Below are positions 8,012 through 15,584 of a DNA stretch of 64,000 nt, piece after piece. The notes under the pieces were generated by a model. That model saw nothing but the letters and a program-made list of their open reading frames with translations. It did no database searches and was not told where the DNA came from. Numbering within the stretch: the stretch's first letter is position 1; every line of letters starts with the position of its first letter. This DNA is from Thalassotalea euphylliae (GTDB taxonomy: Bacteria > Pseudomonadota > Gammaproteobacteria > Enterobacterales > Alteromonadaceae): positions 2,356,001-2,420,000 of the forward strand of contig NZ_QUOU01000001.1 of assembly GCF_003390335.1 (NCBI RefSeq), given 5' to 3'. The position numbers were made by a program, and so were the translations under genes.

Positions 8012-8623
8012 CTACAACTCCAAATCAAAATAAAGCTGGTGAATTTCATCGGCTAGAATGCCTAAATAATCCAGTGTTTGGGCTTCGCTGACATGCCCAT
8101 ACGCACGCATTAACAGCGCAACCGAGGCTTTGTTTTTCATACGCTGTTGGTAGCCCCATGTTTTGCGCAAACTATGAGAGCCGTAATTCTCACGCAGGCC
8201 AGCGTCAAAGCACCATTGCTTTATCAATTGGTTGACTGCTGAAACCGTTAGCGCTTCATGACGATAATGACGCGACATAAAGAGCCGCGCATCCGGCTGT
8301 AAACGTTTTGGATGCTGCGCTAGCCAATTTTGCAGCGCATCATAAACCATCTGGTTGATCGCGGTTGCGCGGTAACGGCTGTTTTTACTTTGTTTGATGT
8401 CCAGCACGTCACCAACCTGTAAATGTTCAACTTGCCCGATGGTGAGCGATAGCAATTCATTGGCACGATAAGCGGTATTAATGCCCAGTGTAAACAAGCA
8501 AAGATTTCTGGGCTGATTAGCAAGGCGGCGCTTGATCTGGGCAATCGCATGTAAAGAGCGAATTGGCTGTACTTTGGTTGATGTCCCTTTTTTAGGGTGA
8601 TTGGGATTGCACCCTTTGGTCAT
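8012..8623 (-). CDS. Catalytic-domain-only tyrosine recombinase
   Basis: A 203-residue phage-integrase-type recombinase that would cut and rejoin DNA through a tyrosine intermediate. All active-site residues are visible: R53 (NTAYRANELLSL), a lysine at 77 or 80, H150-x-x-R153 (GSHSLRKTWG), H177 (AYGHVSEA) and Y186 (TLDYLGI). The usual N-terminal arm- and core-binding domains are missing; XerC/D-type enzymes are nearly 100 residues longer. The start is taken as ATG 8623; a TTG at 8647 is possible, and neither has a clear ribosome-binding site. A large dyad lies just upstream and may be its substrate or regulator. Confidence 0.75.
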   Translation of the reverse strand: MTKGCNPNHPKKGTSTKVQPIRSLHAIAQIKRRLANQPRNLCLFTLGINTAYRANELLSLTIGQVEHLQVGDVLDIKQSKNSRYRATAINQMVYDALQNWLAQHPKRLQPDARLFMSRHYRHEALTVSAVNQLIKQWCFDAGLRENYGSHSLRKTWGYQQRMKNKASVALLMRAYGHVSEAQTLDYLGILADEIHQLYFDLEL

Positions 8624-8670
8624 AATCAAAACACAGTAAATCGCCAAAAGCTAAATGATTCGGCATACCA

Positions 8671-8822
8671 ACTTTTATTTGAAAGTTAACATATAAACCT
8701 TAACCTATGTGAATCAATACGTTAAAGGGTATTCGGTATCTGCCGAGTGTGTGGGTCGCATCACCGAATACCCCAACTCACGTAAGCTAAATATAGCTTT
8801 ATCAACTTTCAAATATAAATTA
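8671..8822. repeat. Nested imperfect inverted repeat (~150 bp dyad)
   Basis: The inner arms are an 11-bp perfect match: GGGTATTCGGT (8727-8737) and ACCGAATACCC (8763-8773). The outer arms are TTTGAAAGTT (8678-8687) and AACTTTCAAA (8804-8813), with partial matching between inner and outer arms (for example ATATAAACCTTA against TAAGCTAAATAT). The two centres lie within about 5 bp of each other, so the whole segment is one large degenerate palindrome. It sits between the recombinase start and the exported-protein gene. It could be a folded recombination site, a decayed MITE or a regulatory structure. Confidence 0.6.
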
Positions 8823-9140
8823 AAGAACTTTTTGTTATATATAGGCATTTCTTTAGCTGCATGCGCCAGTGTTCAGGCTAACCCAATGGTAAACAAAAAC
8901 TTTGTTAAATTTTCTGAAGGACAACAACACTGGTGGTATACGGGGGCATTTTCCTCCATAGCGCATGTTGTATCATCTCAATATGGAGATAAAGAATCTG
9001 ACTGCGTTTGGCGCTGGTATTTCGATCATCCTGAAAAGAGGAAAAAGCAGCTTATGGAGAGTTTCAAAGCTTACCCAGAACACGCACCAACAACCGTAAT
9101 TATCGCTTTATTGAAACGTGACTGTGGTGTTTTTCAGTAA
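8709..9140 (+). CDS. Exported protein resembling Rap1a/Tai immunity proteins
   Basis: The reading frame opens at GTG 8709 but the first ~40 codons overlap the large dyad, so the true start is uncertain (GTG 8751 or TTG 8832 are in frame). A hydrophobic export signal (FLLYIGISLAACASVQA) could be cut by signal peptidase I, or at the LAAC as a lipoprotein. The mature part is ~85 residues with two cysteines (ESDCVWRWY and KRDCGVF). It ends like the Rap1a/Tai fold (FKAYPEHAPTTVIIALLKRDC), a family of periplasmic proteins that neutralise type VI amidases. The match is by pattern only; a plain unknown periplasmic protein is the alternative. Confidence 0.45.
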   Translation: MNQYVKGYSVSAECVGRITEYPNSRKLNIALSTFKYKLKNFLLYIGISLAACASVQANPMVNKNFVKFSEGQQHWWYTGAFSSIAHVVSSQYGDKESDCVWRWYFDHPEKRKKQLMESFKAYPEHAPTTVIIALLKRDCGVFQ

Positions 9141-9144
9141 AAGC

Positions 9145-9870
9145 CTACAGTCCTGATAGAGGCGTAAAGTCTGGCTCATCTTTGGGCTTGTATACGATTG
9201 GCTGGCTTTCATTTTTAGCGGCACAAAACTCATCGCATAATTTTACTGATGAAAGTTCAGTTTTGCCGTGAACTTGCTCGGATACACTCGGTATAGCAGC
9301 ATCTATATCAGTATTGTATGTGTTCAATGATTCAGGCATTTTATCTGAAATCATATGCTGCCACTGCTGCAACTCTTCCTTGGTAGGCGGATTATCCTTA
9401 TCATTCATACGATAGCGGATATGCTCAATCACATTGCGTTGATATTCTTCAATTTCTTGCCTCTGGCGCTCCAACTCCTCTTTCCTGCGCCGAAGTTCTA
9501 TCCGCTCCTCTTCACTTAGTCCGAGTTCATCGGCATTTTCCAGTTGTAGCTTGATGTCATCCAGTTCTTGACTGATGTTAAGTAGTGCTTCGTCAACCTG
9601 ACTTTCCGCCTCTTCAAGTTTGCTTTCTGTATCGAAGTAAAGCTGGCGATACTGTGCATCATGCGCCAGCATATAGGAAAGCATATCCGTGAATTGGCGC
9701 TCTTTGCTTTTACGCTTTTCTTGTTCTTCGGCATTGATAAAGGTTGGGCTGTCAACAGAGAAACGCTTTATGCGGCCATTCTCACCGCCAGCTAATTCAT
9801 GATTGAAATCAATGACATCTTTTACACGTTGTATTTTACTGTCTGTGCCAACATCTTGAGGCTTATCCAT
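9145..9870 (-). CDS. Coiled-coil protein of unknown function
   Basis: A 241-residue soluble protein from ATG 9870 (an in-frame TTG lies 15 nt upstream; GGGGGCG provides the ribosome-binding site). The centre, about 55-150, is a long charged coiled coil rich in Glu, Arg, Lys and Gln (ERIELRRRKEELERQRQEIE). The ends look disordered. There is no signal peptide or membrane segment. I do not recognise the family. Its stop lies 4 nt from the stop of the convergent exported-protein gene. Its 5' region contains two hairpins (9898-9944). Confidence 0.6.
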   Translation of the reverse strand: MDKPQDVGTDSKIQRVKDVIDFNHELAGGENGRIKRFSVDSPTFINAEEQEKRKSKERQFTDMLSYMLAHDAQYRQLYFDTESKLEEAESQVDEALLNISQELDDIKLQLENADELGLSEEERIELRRRKEELERQRQEIEEYQRNVIEHIRYRMNDKDNPPTKEELQQWQHMISDKMPESLNTYNTDIDAAIPSVSEQVHGKTELSSVKLCDEFCAAKNESQPIVYKPKDEPDFTPLSGL

Positions 9871-9897
9871 GACGCCCCCAATCAAGGCAGGCGCGGT

Positions 9898-9944
9898 GCA
9901 ATGCTACTGCATTGCCGCAGTCAGATTTACTATCGGTAAATCTG
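9898..9944. repeat. Two adjacent hairpins upstream of the coiled-coil gene
   Basis: Hairpin one is GCAATG (9898-9903) with CATTGC (9910-9915). Hairpin two is CAGATTTA (9922-9929) with TAAATCTG (9937-9944) around a 7-nt loop. Both have perfect stems and they are separated by 6 nt. Read on the minus strand they would form the leader of the coiled-coil gene, so an RNA control element or a protein-binding site is possible. The rest of 9945-10115 shows no gene. Confidence 0.45.
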
Positions 9945-10115
9945 ATTGGTATTCCTTTACGCTTGAGCAGATTACCGCCCATCTGACCCTACCTTCCCAA
10001 TAAAGCTTACCCATAATACATTTACAGGCGTTGAAAAAGGATTAAAAAACCATCTCTTCCAACATACATGATTTTTCAATCATGAGTCAAAAAGTTAGAT
10101 TCCAGCTAATAAAGA

Positions 10116-10409
10116 CTAACTGCCAGCAGGCAATAAAATAGATATGATGACGAGGATAAACCCAAGTATAACAAAAGCGACACCCTGAATATGGGTTAGT
10201 ACTTTGCCAGCAGTAGGTTTAGTTGCCGCAAACATATCTGCAAGGTGTTTTGCTTTTTCCCCACGAACTAATGCGCTCAGCAAACGACCCGGTAAATCCC
10301 AAGCACTGATATTTAAATACATAGTTGATATCATCACTATACCGATGATCTCTACAACAGCAGCGCTAATCTGCAAAATTGAGCGGATATTTAAGCCTAA
10401 AACTTCCAT
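10116..10409 (-). CDS. Small two-membrane-segment protein
   Basis: A 97-residue protein with two hydrophobic segments, about 10-32 (ISAAVVEIIGIVMISTMYL) and 72-93 (GVAFVILGFILVIISILL), joined by a charged loop (SALVRGEKAKHLADMF). It starts at ATG 10409 with a GGAG 7 nt upstream, 12 nt after the toxin-like gene, so it is the third gene of that operon. The family is not recognised. A small membrane effector or anchor working with the toxin-antitoxin-like pair is possible but unproven. Confidence 0.5.
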   Translation of the reverse strand: MEVLGLNIRSILQISAAVVEIIGIVMISTMYLNISAWDLPGRLLSALVRGEKAKHLADMFAATKPTAGKVLTHIQGVAFVILGFILVIISILLPAGS

Positions 10410-10421
10410 TTTTCAACTCCA

Positions 10422-10676
10422 TCACACATTTATTCTGGTTACTTTAGTAATCTCGCCTTGAGACTTATTAGGTGGGCAAGTAGATATCTCAATAGAATGA
10501 TCACATCGTATGATAATAATTCGGCCGTCCTTGAACTTTCTCCAATGTCCACTTAACCCATGAGTTTGAAGTTCGTGAAAGAATTTAATTAAACAGTCTT
10601 TCTCGCTTTCCGTTGGGCTATTGGAAAAGTAATCAACTACACCTCCTGAAAACGTAATGTCCATAGCAACGCCCAT
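10422..10676 (-). CDS. Toxin-like small protein (putative RelE/ParE-type)
   Basis: An 84-residue protein whose ATG lies 2 nt after the stop of the antitoxin-like gene, with GGGAG inside the end of that gene, so the two are translationally coupled. The segment CLIKFFHELQTHGLSGHWRK followed by FKDGRIIIIRCDHSIEI recalls RelE/ParE-type ribonuclease or gyrase toxins (helix pair, then a Lys/Arg-rich strand). The match is weak and no catalytic set can be assigned. Gene order, size and the operator palindrome upstream support a toxin role more than the sequence does. Confidence 0.45.
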   Translation of the reverse strand: MGVAMDITFSGGVVDYFSNSPTESEKDCLIKFFHELQTHGLSGHWRKFKDGRIIIIRCDHSIEISTCPPNKSQGEITKVTRINV

Positions 10677-10678
10677 TT

Positions 10679-10960
10679 TTAGCTCCCTGCTGATAGTTCA
10701 TTCTTGTCAGTTATTGATTGAAGAAATTCGTCAAAATTTAGAGAGGCATGCATATTGCTTTCTGTATGTTGCTTCACAGAGTCCAAGTAACGGTCAGTGT
10801 CTAAAGCTAATTGGGAAATGGCTAACAAAAGTTGATATTCTTCTTTTTTGAGAAGCACACCGACCAATTGCTCTTCGCTATTACATATACCTATTGCAGG
10901 TGAAGTTGGTGACAAACTGTGACACATAGATGCGATATCAGATGAAATAATTTTTTCCAT
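10679..10960 (-). CDS. Antitoxin-like protein (Phd/YefM-type pattern)
   Basis: A 93-residue protein, first gene of a three-gene operon. The centre reads SEEQLVGVLLKKEEYQLLLAI, resembling the VGVLxSxxEYxxLL strand-helix of Phd/YefM antitoxins, and the C-terminus is acidic and helical (NLNFDEFLQSITDK-like). In such systems the N-terminal part binds the operator and the C-terminus wraps the toxin. A perfect 21-bp palindrome lies 12 nt before its start codon, as expected for autoregulation. Family call is tentative. Confidence 0.45.
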   Translation of the reverse strand: MEKIISSDIASMCHSLSPTSPAIGICNSEEQLVGVLLKKEEYQLLLAISQLALDTDRYLDSVKQHTESNMHASLNFDEFLQSITDKNELSAGS

Positions 10961-10972
10961 GACAGTCTCTTG

Positions 10973-10993
10973 CTTTAATCATAATGATTAAAG
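10973..10993. promoter_or_regulatory. Perfect palindromic operator of the toxin-antitoxin-like operon
   Basis: Ten-base arms CTTTAATCAT and ATGATTAAAG flank a single A, giving a perfect 21-bp dyad. It lies between the start codons of the divergent genes at 10960 (minus) and 11060 (plus), 12 nt from the first. The position and perfection suggest a dimeric repressor site, most simply the autoregulating antitoxin. Confidence 0.65.
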
Positions 10994-11059
10994 TTTAGTC
11001 AAATATTGCGATTGACACATGATTTTTTTCGGTATATCAACATCTAAGAGAGAGGGCAT

Positions 11060-11287
11060 ATGAATAAAGATGAACTGCGAGAATTATATAACGATGAAAG
11101 TATGCGTTTGTTAGGTGTTACGCCAACTGAAGAGGATGTCGACAAGCTATACCAAACTTACCTTAATGCCGTTGATTTTACCGAATCAGACAATGATATT
11201 TTGTTTAGCCTCGACGAAAATGGAGAGCTACACACAAGCTTTAAACCGCATAAGTTGTTTCCAGAAACTTTTCCTGAAAACTCCTAG
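11060..11287 (+). CDS. Small acidic hypothetical protein
   Basis: A 75-residue acidic protein (MNKDELRELYNDESMRLLGV...) with a GAGAGAGGG ribosome-binding site ahead of ATG 11060. It is transcribed away from the antitoxin-like gene and shares its intergenic palindrome. No motif is recognised. An inverted repeat (TGAAGC/GCTTCA, about 11292-11317) follows and may end transcription. 11318-11428 holds no gene. Confidence 0.5.
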   Translation: MNKDELRELYNDESMRLLGVTPTEEDVDKLYQTYLNAVDFTESDNDILFSLDENGELHTSFKPHKLFPETFPENS

Positions 11288-11428
11288 ACTTTGAAGCACT
11301 TTTGACTAAAAGCTTCAAGCTTAGCTATTAGAGCATGTACTGCTTTAGGCAGATTTGAGAAAACACTTCTTTTAGCTTGTTCTAACTCTCGTTGCATGTC
11401 CCTGCACATAAAATCAATCTTCTTCTAA

Positions 11429-12499
11429 TTAACTTGGCTTGCCAAACAGTTTCGTGAGATCAAATTTAATATTGTTATTTTTTCCAAAAACTTGTTTAGC
11501 GGGAACAGAAATACAACCATTTAACAACGTGTACATTTCATTATGACTGCCTTCAAGCGAATCTAATAGCAGTAGTTTGTCTGCTTGATCTTCAATTTTT
11601 TTAGATAGATTTTCATTAGTCGAACGCTCTAACCTTAACATTGAATCTTTCATTTGAAGTTGGGTTTGAAGGTGTTGTACTTGCATCATTGCAGATTGGT
11701 ATGCATATAACTGCTCTGGAGAGTGGTTTAGCGGAGGCAACATTTCTGCATAAGGTAAAGCCAAATACTGATATAGTAACTGTTCTATCTCTTGTAATAG
11801 TTGTTTATTGGGAGGTGAAACCACAAGTGAGGTTTTATTATTACTGTTCTCAGTTGTTACACTCGCATCTATCCCTAAGTTTTTTAGGAATTCGCCAAAC
11901 CACATCAAATACTGTGAGCAAATATGAGAATACCCCATAGGGAAATCAAAAACCTTCACGAGTGCATCTTGTAAATGTTTGTTCGTTAACTCTGTATCAA
12001 TATCGTCAAATATTTTTTGTACATAATCAAACAAACTCCCCAAAGAGTTTTCAATAGAGAGCACATATTCGCTGTAAGACAGACACTTTTCTAGCTCTAC
12101 ATAATAGTGTCCATCATCGCCCATAGAGATATCAATGTGCTGGGTTTTAAACTCTTCTTTCAAAGCTTCAAAATAAGTTCTTAGGCTATAGGCATTTAAC
12201 CAAGCCAAAGCGTCTAATTCGATATATAGACGGTAAAAGCTTTTACTCGCCTTATCATCTTTAATTAATGATACTATTGTAGGATAAATTAGCCTTTCGT
12301 TTTGAATGAAATCACACGAGAAATCAGCTGGTAATTCAGACGGTGACAATGGAAATAAGTGTTCTAAATCATCGTCTTCCAATTCAAGGTTAAACCATTC
12401 AACTTCGTTTGTAAGTCCATCAAACGGCATTTTGTACCTTACAAAGTCTTCAATACGTATTTCGATTCCCTCATTCGTATCCACAAATTGAAATGTCAT
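11429..12499 (-). CDS. Unrecognised soluble protein, second gene of a two-gene module
   Basis: A 356-residue acidic, soluble protein. The N-terminal ~230 residues have mixed alpha/beta character with many aromatic residues. The C-terminal part (about 265-320) is a coiled coil (QSAMMQVQHLQTQLQMKDSM, then RLERSTNENLSKKIEDQADK). There is no signal peptide, membrane segment, Walker motif or nuclease motif that I can see. It lies 81 nt downstream of a four-segment membrane protein in the same direction, probably one operon. Its place among ArdA, toxin and recombinase genes suggests a conflict or defence role, but nothing in the sequence proves it. Confidence 0.55.
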   Translation of the reverse strand: MTFQFVDTNEGIEIRIEDFVRYKMPFDGLTNEVEWFNLELEDDDLEHLFPLSPSELPADFSCDFIQNERLIYPTIVSLIKDDKASKSFYRLYIELDALAWLNAYSLRTYFEALKEEFKTQHIDISMGDDGHYYVELEKCLSYSEYVLSIENSLGSLFDYVQKIFDDIDTELTNKHLQDALVKVFDFPMGYSHICSQYLMWFGEFLKNLGIDASVTTENSNNKTSLVVSPPNKQLLQEIEQLLYQYLALPYAEMLPPLNHSPEQLYAYQSAMMQVQHLQTQLQMKDSMLRLERSTNENLSKKIEDQADKLLLLDSLEGSHNEMYTLLNGCISVPAKQVFGKNNNIKFDLTKLFGKPS

Positions 12500-12580
12500 C
12501 TAATCACTACCTGAATAATAAAATATTTATGATGATATCAGAACTTGTGCATAGACGTACTCGCAAACACATGATTATGT

Positions 12581-13249
12581 TTAATTTTTTTCTTCTAGTT
12601 TTTCTATCGCTAAATCGATAATTGATATGTATCGTTCCATTTTCGTTGCTTGGTAAGTAGCGAATACACCAAAAATGATCAGTGCTGCATTGGCATAAAC
12701 TAAAGTCATTAACCATTCATACTCTAGTCTTTCAATTTTTGGAATCATCAGCGCCAAAGCAATTAGTCCGGGGATTAGTCCTAGTTTTTCTACTTGTCCT
12801 ACGGTCGAGGTTCTTCGCTCAGTAAACGCTTTATGCTCCGCAACCATCTCAAGCTTAGCTAATTTAAGATCATCCAAAGAAACGTCGAGAAATGCTTTAT
12901 AAACAAGTTCATCTAACTCATGCTTTGTTTCAGCATTATTTATTAAAATGTCCACTGGGCTTTCAAAAAATTGCTTAATACCTCTAAAATTCGCTATAAA
13001 CCCAACCACAGGCGTAAGTAGTAAGCCTAAATAGCCCAAAATAACTGCTATAAAGCTAATAGTCACCAATAGTTCAATTTTATAATCTAAAAGGAAGTTA
13101 ATTCCTGTTAGCAAAAAAGCTAGTACGATACTTCCTATTGAAGCAAAGTACCAAATGTTAGTTATTGTCCAAAAAGGCTCTCTTTTGCTTCTCGCTTTGT
13201 TTTCGTCTTTAGCTAATTTTTTTAAATTTTTGTAGATCTCTCGTGTCAT
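12581..13249 (-). CDS. Four-segment membrane protein, first gene of a two-gene module
   Basis: A 222-residue inner-membrane protein starting at ATG 13249 with AAGGAAG 7 nt upstream. After a charged N-terminus come two close hydrophobic segments (about 33-51 and 58-85), a soluble stretch of ~70 residues (90-160), and two more segments (about 155-170 and 180-200). The last ~25 residues are helical and charged. The family is not recognised. Two hairpin pairs around a cytosolic loop is a design seen in membrane effectors of phage-defence systems, so the pair with the downstream gene deserves attention. Function is unknown. Confidence 0.55.
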   Translation of the reverse strand: MTREIYKNLKKLAKDENKARSKREPFWTITNIWYFASIGSIVLAFLLTGINFLLDYKIELLVTISFIAVILGYLGLLLTPVVGFIANFRGIKQFFESPVDILINNAETKHELDELVYKAFLDVSLDDLKLAKLEMVAEHKAFTERRTSTVGQVEKLGLIPGLIALALMIPKIERLEYEWLMTLVYANAALIIFGVFATYQATKMERYISIIDLAIEKLEEKN

Positions 13250-13763
13250 AACTCACTTCCTTGATAATTGAAGATAGTATTCCCTCGCCCTAATCGAATG
13301 ACTTTTATCCAACCAGTCATGAGTGCGACTATTAATTGTGCAATCAGAATAAAAACATCAAAAAAACACTGTCATTCGCTTGCAATCGTAGTTTTGTAGT
13401 TCTACTATACGCGCCACTTAGGGAGCGGCACTGTTAACTAAGCGCTAATTTATTTAGTTACTTAATGGTGTAAGTCCGATAGCTTTAATTAACATATTAA
13501 GCGGACTATTGATTTTACATTGAATTCTCTTTGAATTCTCTTTGAATTCATTTGTTTGTTCATCGACGCTCGGGGATGGTTATAACCTGCAAGCTTTAGC
13601 TGGTTGCACCCTCCCGCCACCAAACTTCCTTTAAAAATTTCCTTACAAGTCATTTGTAGTTAATTAGTCACGAAAGCCTTTATTTTCATGTTAAAACAGG
13701 CTTGTATTTACTCCATTTCATTGCATTTTTTATCTGTTTTGCTTTTTGCTAAGACGCGTATTT
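13250..13763. other. Gene-poor right edge of the accessory region
   Basis: No credible gene is seen in these ~510 bases. They hold a short tandem repeat (13520-13550) and an imperfect stem (GGGATGGTTATAACC near 13574-13588 against GGTTGCACCCTCCC, 13602-13615). Base composition changes here from the AT-rich accessory genes to the catabolic cluster, so this is probably the junction between mobile DNA and backbone. Confidence 0.4.
13520..13550. repeat. 11-bp tandem repeat
   Basis: TTGAATTCTCT occurs twice head to tail (13520-13530, 13531-13541), followed by TTGAATTCA. It is a minimal array of about 2.8 units in non-coding sequence, and each unit contains a GAATTC palindrome. No function is evident. 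Confidence 0.6.
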
Positions 13764-14663
13764 TCAAGTGTTGTTGAGCTGAGCGTCAATCACCTTGTTT
13801 CTTAGCCAAATATTCGCTGGATCTTGGTCAACATTGCTGTGCCAGTATATTTGTACATCTAATGGCGGTAAATCGATAGGTAGCGGTGCAACGCTTATCG
13901 GTAGCAATTCACGATACATCTTGGCTGACTTTTCAGGGACGGTCAGTAACATATCGTTGTTGACGATAACGCGACAAGCAGACAATAAATGTTGGCAGCG
14001 CAGTGCCACTTTTCGCTGGATACCCAATCGCCCTAACTCGTAATCCTCAAGGCTCGGCCCTGATGTACGGGTCGAGGCGACGACATGGGTTTGGCTCAAA
14101 TAACGCTGCATATCCAATTTACCGGTAAATATCGGATGGTTTTGGCGAGCAACCACCACTAACTTATCTTGGGTAAGCTGCTGATGCATCACATTACTAC
14201 TTACGGGCAATAAAATATCAATGCCGATGTCGATATCACCGCTGGCGAGTTTATTTTCAAGCTCACTGCGCCTCACCCGTTTACTGGTAAAATGCATGTT
14301 CGGCGATTCGGTCAGAAGTTGCTCGGCAAAAAGCGGTAAATACGATGCTTCTAACGCACCATGCATTGATACGGTGCAGTATTTTCGAGAAGTTGAAGGT
14401 TCAAATTTTTGCGATTGATAAACGCTAGTTTGTAGTTGGTGTAGCGCCTCTCGAACATCGCCAATCACATTTTTAGCCAAGGCGGTTGGCTTCATTTGAT
14501 TGCCTTGTCGTATAAACAATTTATCGTCAAATTGGGCGCGCAACTTGGCTAACGAATGGCTCACCGCAGGTTGAGATAAGTTCAACGCCGACGCCGCTTT
14601 GCTAATATTGCCTTCGCAATAAATTGCCTCAAACACAATAAACAAATTTAAATCCATTTTCAT
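13764..14663 (-). CDS. LysR-family transcriptional regulator of the acyl-CoA cluster
   Basis: A 299-residue regulator. The N-terminal winged helix-turn-helix is clear (LNLFIVFEAIYCEGNISKAA, then LNLSQPAVSHSLAKLR), followed by the ~200-residue effector-binding domain. It starts with a KMDLNLF motif typical of the NodD/PcaQ-like group. It is divergent from the catabolic cluster at 14807, the normal arrangement for a LysR protein controlling its neighbours. A GTTAAG-N10-CTTAAC dyad between them is a good operator candidate. The inducer is unknown, probably a CoA ester or fatty acid of the pathway. Confidence 0.9.
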   Translation of the reverse strand: MKMDLNLFIVFEAIYCEGNISKAASALNLSQPAVSHSLAKLRAQFDDKLFIRQGNQMKPTALAKNVIGDVREALHQLQTSVYQSQKFEPSTSRKYCTVSMHGALEASYLPLFAEQLLTESPNMHFTSKRVRRSELENKLASGDIDIGIDILLPVSSNVMHQQLTQDKLVVVARQNHPIFTGKLDMQRYLSQTHVVASTRTSGPSLEDYELGRLGIQRKVALRCQHLLSACRVIVNNDMLLTVPEKSAKMYRELLPISVAPLPIDLPPLDVQIYWHSNVDQDPANIWLRNKVIDAQLNNT

Positions 14664-14693
14664 TGTTAGCCCTCAACACAGTTGTTAATTTTA

Positions 14694-14715
14694 GTTAAGT
14701 CATTTTATTCTTAAC
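14694..14715. promoter_or_regulatory. Candidate LysR operator
   Basis: A perfect 6-bp inverted repeat, GTTAAG (14694-14699) and CTTAAC (14710-14715), with a 10-nt AT-rich spacer, lies in the 143-bp gap between the divergent LysR gene and the histidine-phosphatase gene. Spacing and symmetry fit the T-N11-A dyads bound by LysR proteins. Confidence 0.5.
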
Positions 14716-14806
14716 ACGAATATAACAAGATTACTATTATTCATTTGTTTTATTTACAGCAACTTTTTAAGATGAATTTATCAATTAATCAAAGTGCGAA
14801 TCATCA

Positions 14807-15499
14807 ATGGCTTCACTTTATCTAATTCGTCATGGACAAGCCTCTTTCGGTGAGCCTGAGTACGATAGACTCTCACCCAAAGGGCATCAGCAAGGCATAA
14901 TGCTAGGTCAGTCTTGGCAAACAATGCCATTCCCTGATTTAGTATTTACTGGCGAGCTACTTCGCCATCATCAAACTTATGAAGCCTTTAATCAGGCCAG
15001 CAAAGTTCAATTACCAACCAATGAAATCAGCGCATTAAACGAATTCGATCACGTTGATATATTGATGCAAAGCCAGAAATACTGGCAAAGCTATCAAGAT
15101 CTTGTGGAGTATTTTTCAAATTTGCCCAATGCGATGAGCAATTTAAAACAAGTGGTTGATGATGCGTTAGTAAAGTGGGCTAATGCTGGCGAATGCAGTG
15201 CGTATCAAGAATCATGGCCTGCGTTTAAATCACGAGCAATATCAGCTTTGACTCAAATGATAGCCGCCAGACAAGCCGAGCATCGCCATATACTGGCGTT
15301 TACCTCTGGCGGCATCATTGCCGCCATTATTCAACACTTACTATCACTGTCAGATCCGCACTGCTTGCAACTTATGCGGCAAATCAGAAACACCAGTGTC
15401 ACTAAAATTCAATTTTCAGGGGATCGTGTATCACTTGACTATTTTAATAATTATCAACACCTTGAACAGGTTGGCGCAAGCTGGTCAACACACAGATAA
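14807..15499 (+). CDS. Histidine-phosphatase-superfamily protein, atypical second motif
   Basis: A 230-residue member of the phosphoglycerate-mutase-like superfamily. The RHG motif is intact (LIRHGQASFGE, residues 6-16), giving the histidine that accepts phosphate, and the acidic partner region is present (FTGELLRHHQT). The usual second catalytic block, HGG near the C-terminus, reads FTSGGIIAA here, so the second His is replaced. I recall this SGG form from relatives that sit in acyl-CoA gene clusters, so it may be a subfamily trait. First gene of the cluster; it may act on a phosphorylated CoA intermediate or have a regulatory role. Confidence 0.75.
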   Translation: MASLYLIRHGQASFGEPEYDRLSPKGHQQGIMLGQSWQTMPFPDLVFTGELLRHHQTYEAFNQASKVQLPTNEISALNEFDHVDILMQSQKYWQSYQDLVEYFSNLPNAMSNLKQVVDDALVKWANAGECSAYQESWPAFKSRAISALTQMIAARQAEHRHILAFTSGGIIAAIIQHLLSLSDPHCLQLMRQIRNTSVTKIQFSGDRVSLDYFNNYQHLEQVGASWSTHR

Positions 15500-15584
15500 A
15501 CAGTAAGTCGATAAATAACAAACACACTCAGTTGACGACTGAGCGCGTTCAAATAGATAGCCTAGGTTAGCAAAAGGAAAAAAA

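Noticed and set aside
8671..8822. Integron attC site
   Set aside because: The ends lack the RYYYAAC and GTTRRRY core sites and the nearby recombinase is not IntI-like (no extra helix domain, catalytic domain only).
13602..13622. A tRNA-like 3' end (CCCTCCCGCCACCA) suggesting an integration site in a tRNA gene
   Set aside because: The acceptor part looks right, but the expected T-loop (TTCRANN) is missing at the right distance and no upstream half of a tRNA is found. It is only a partial resemblance.
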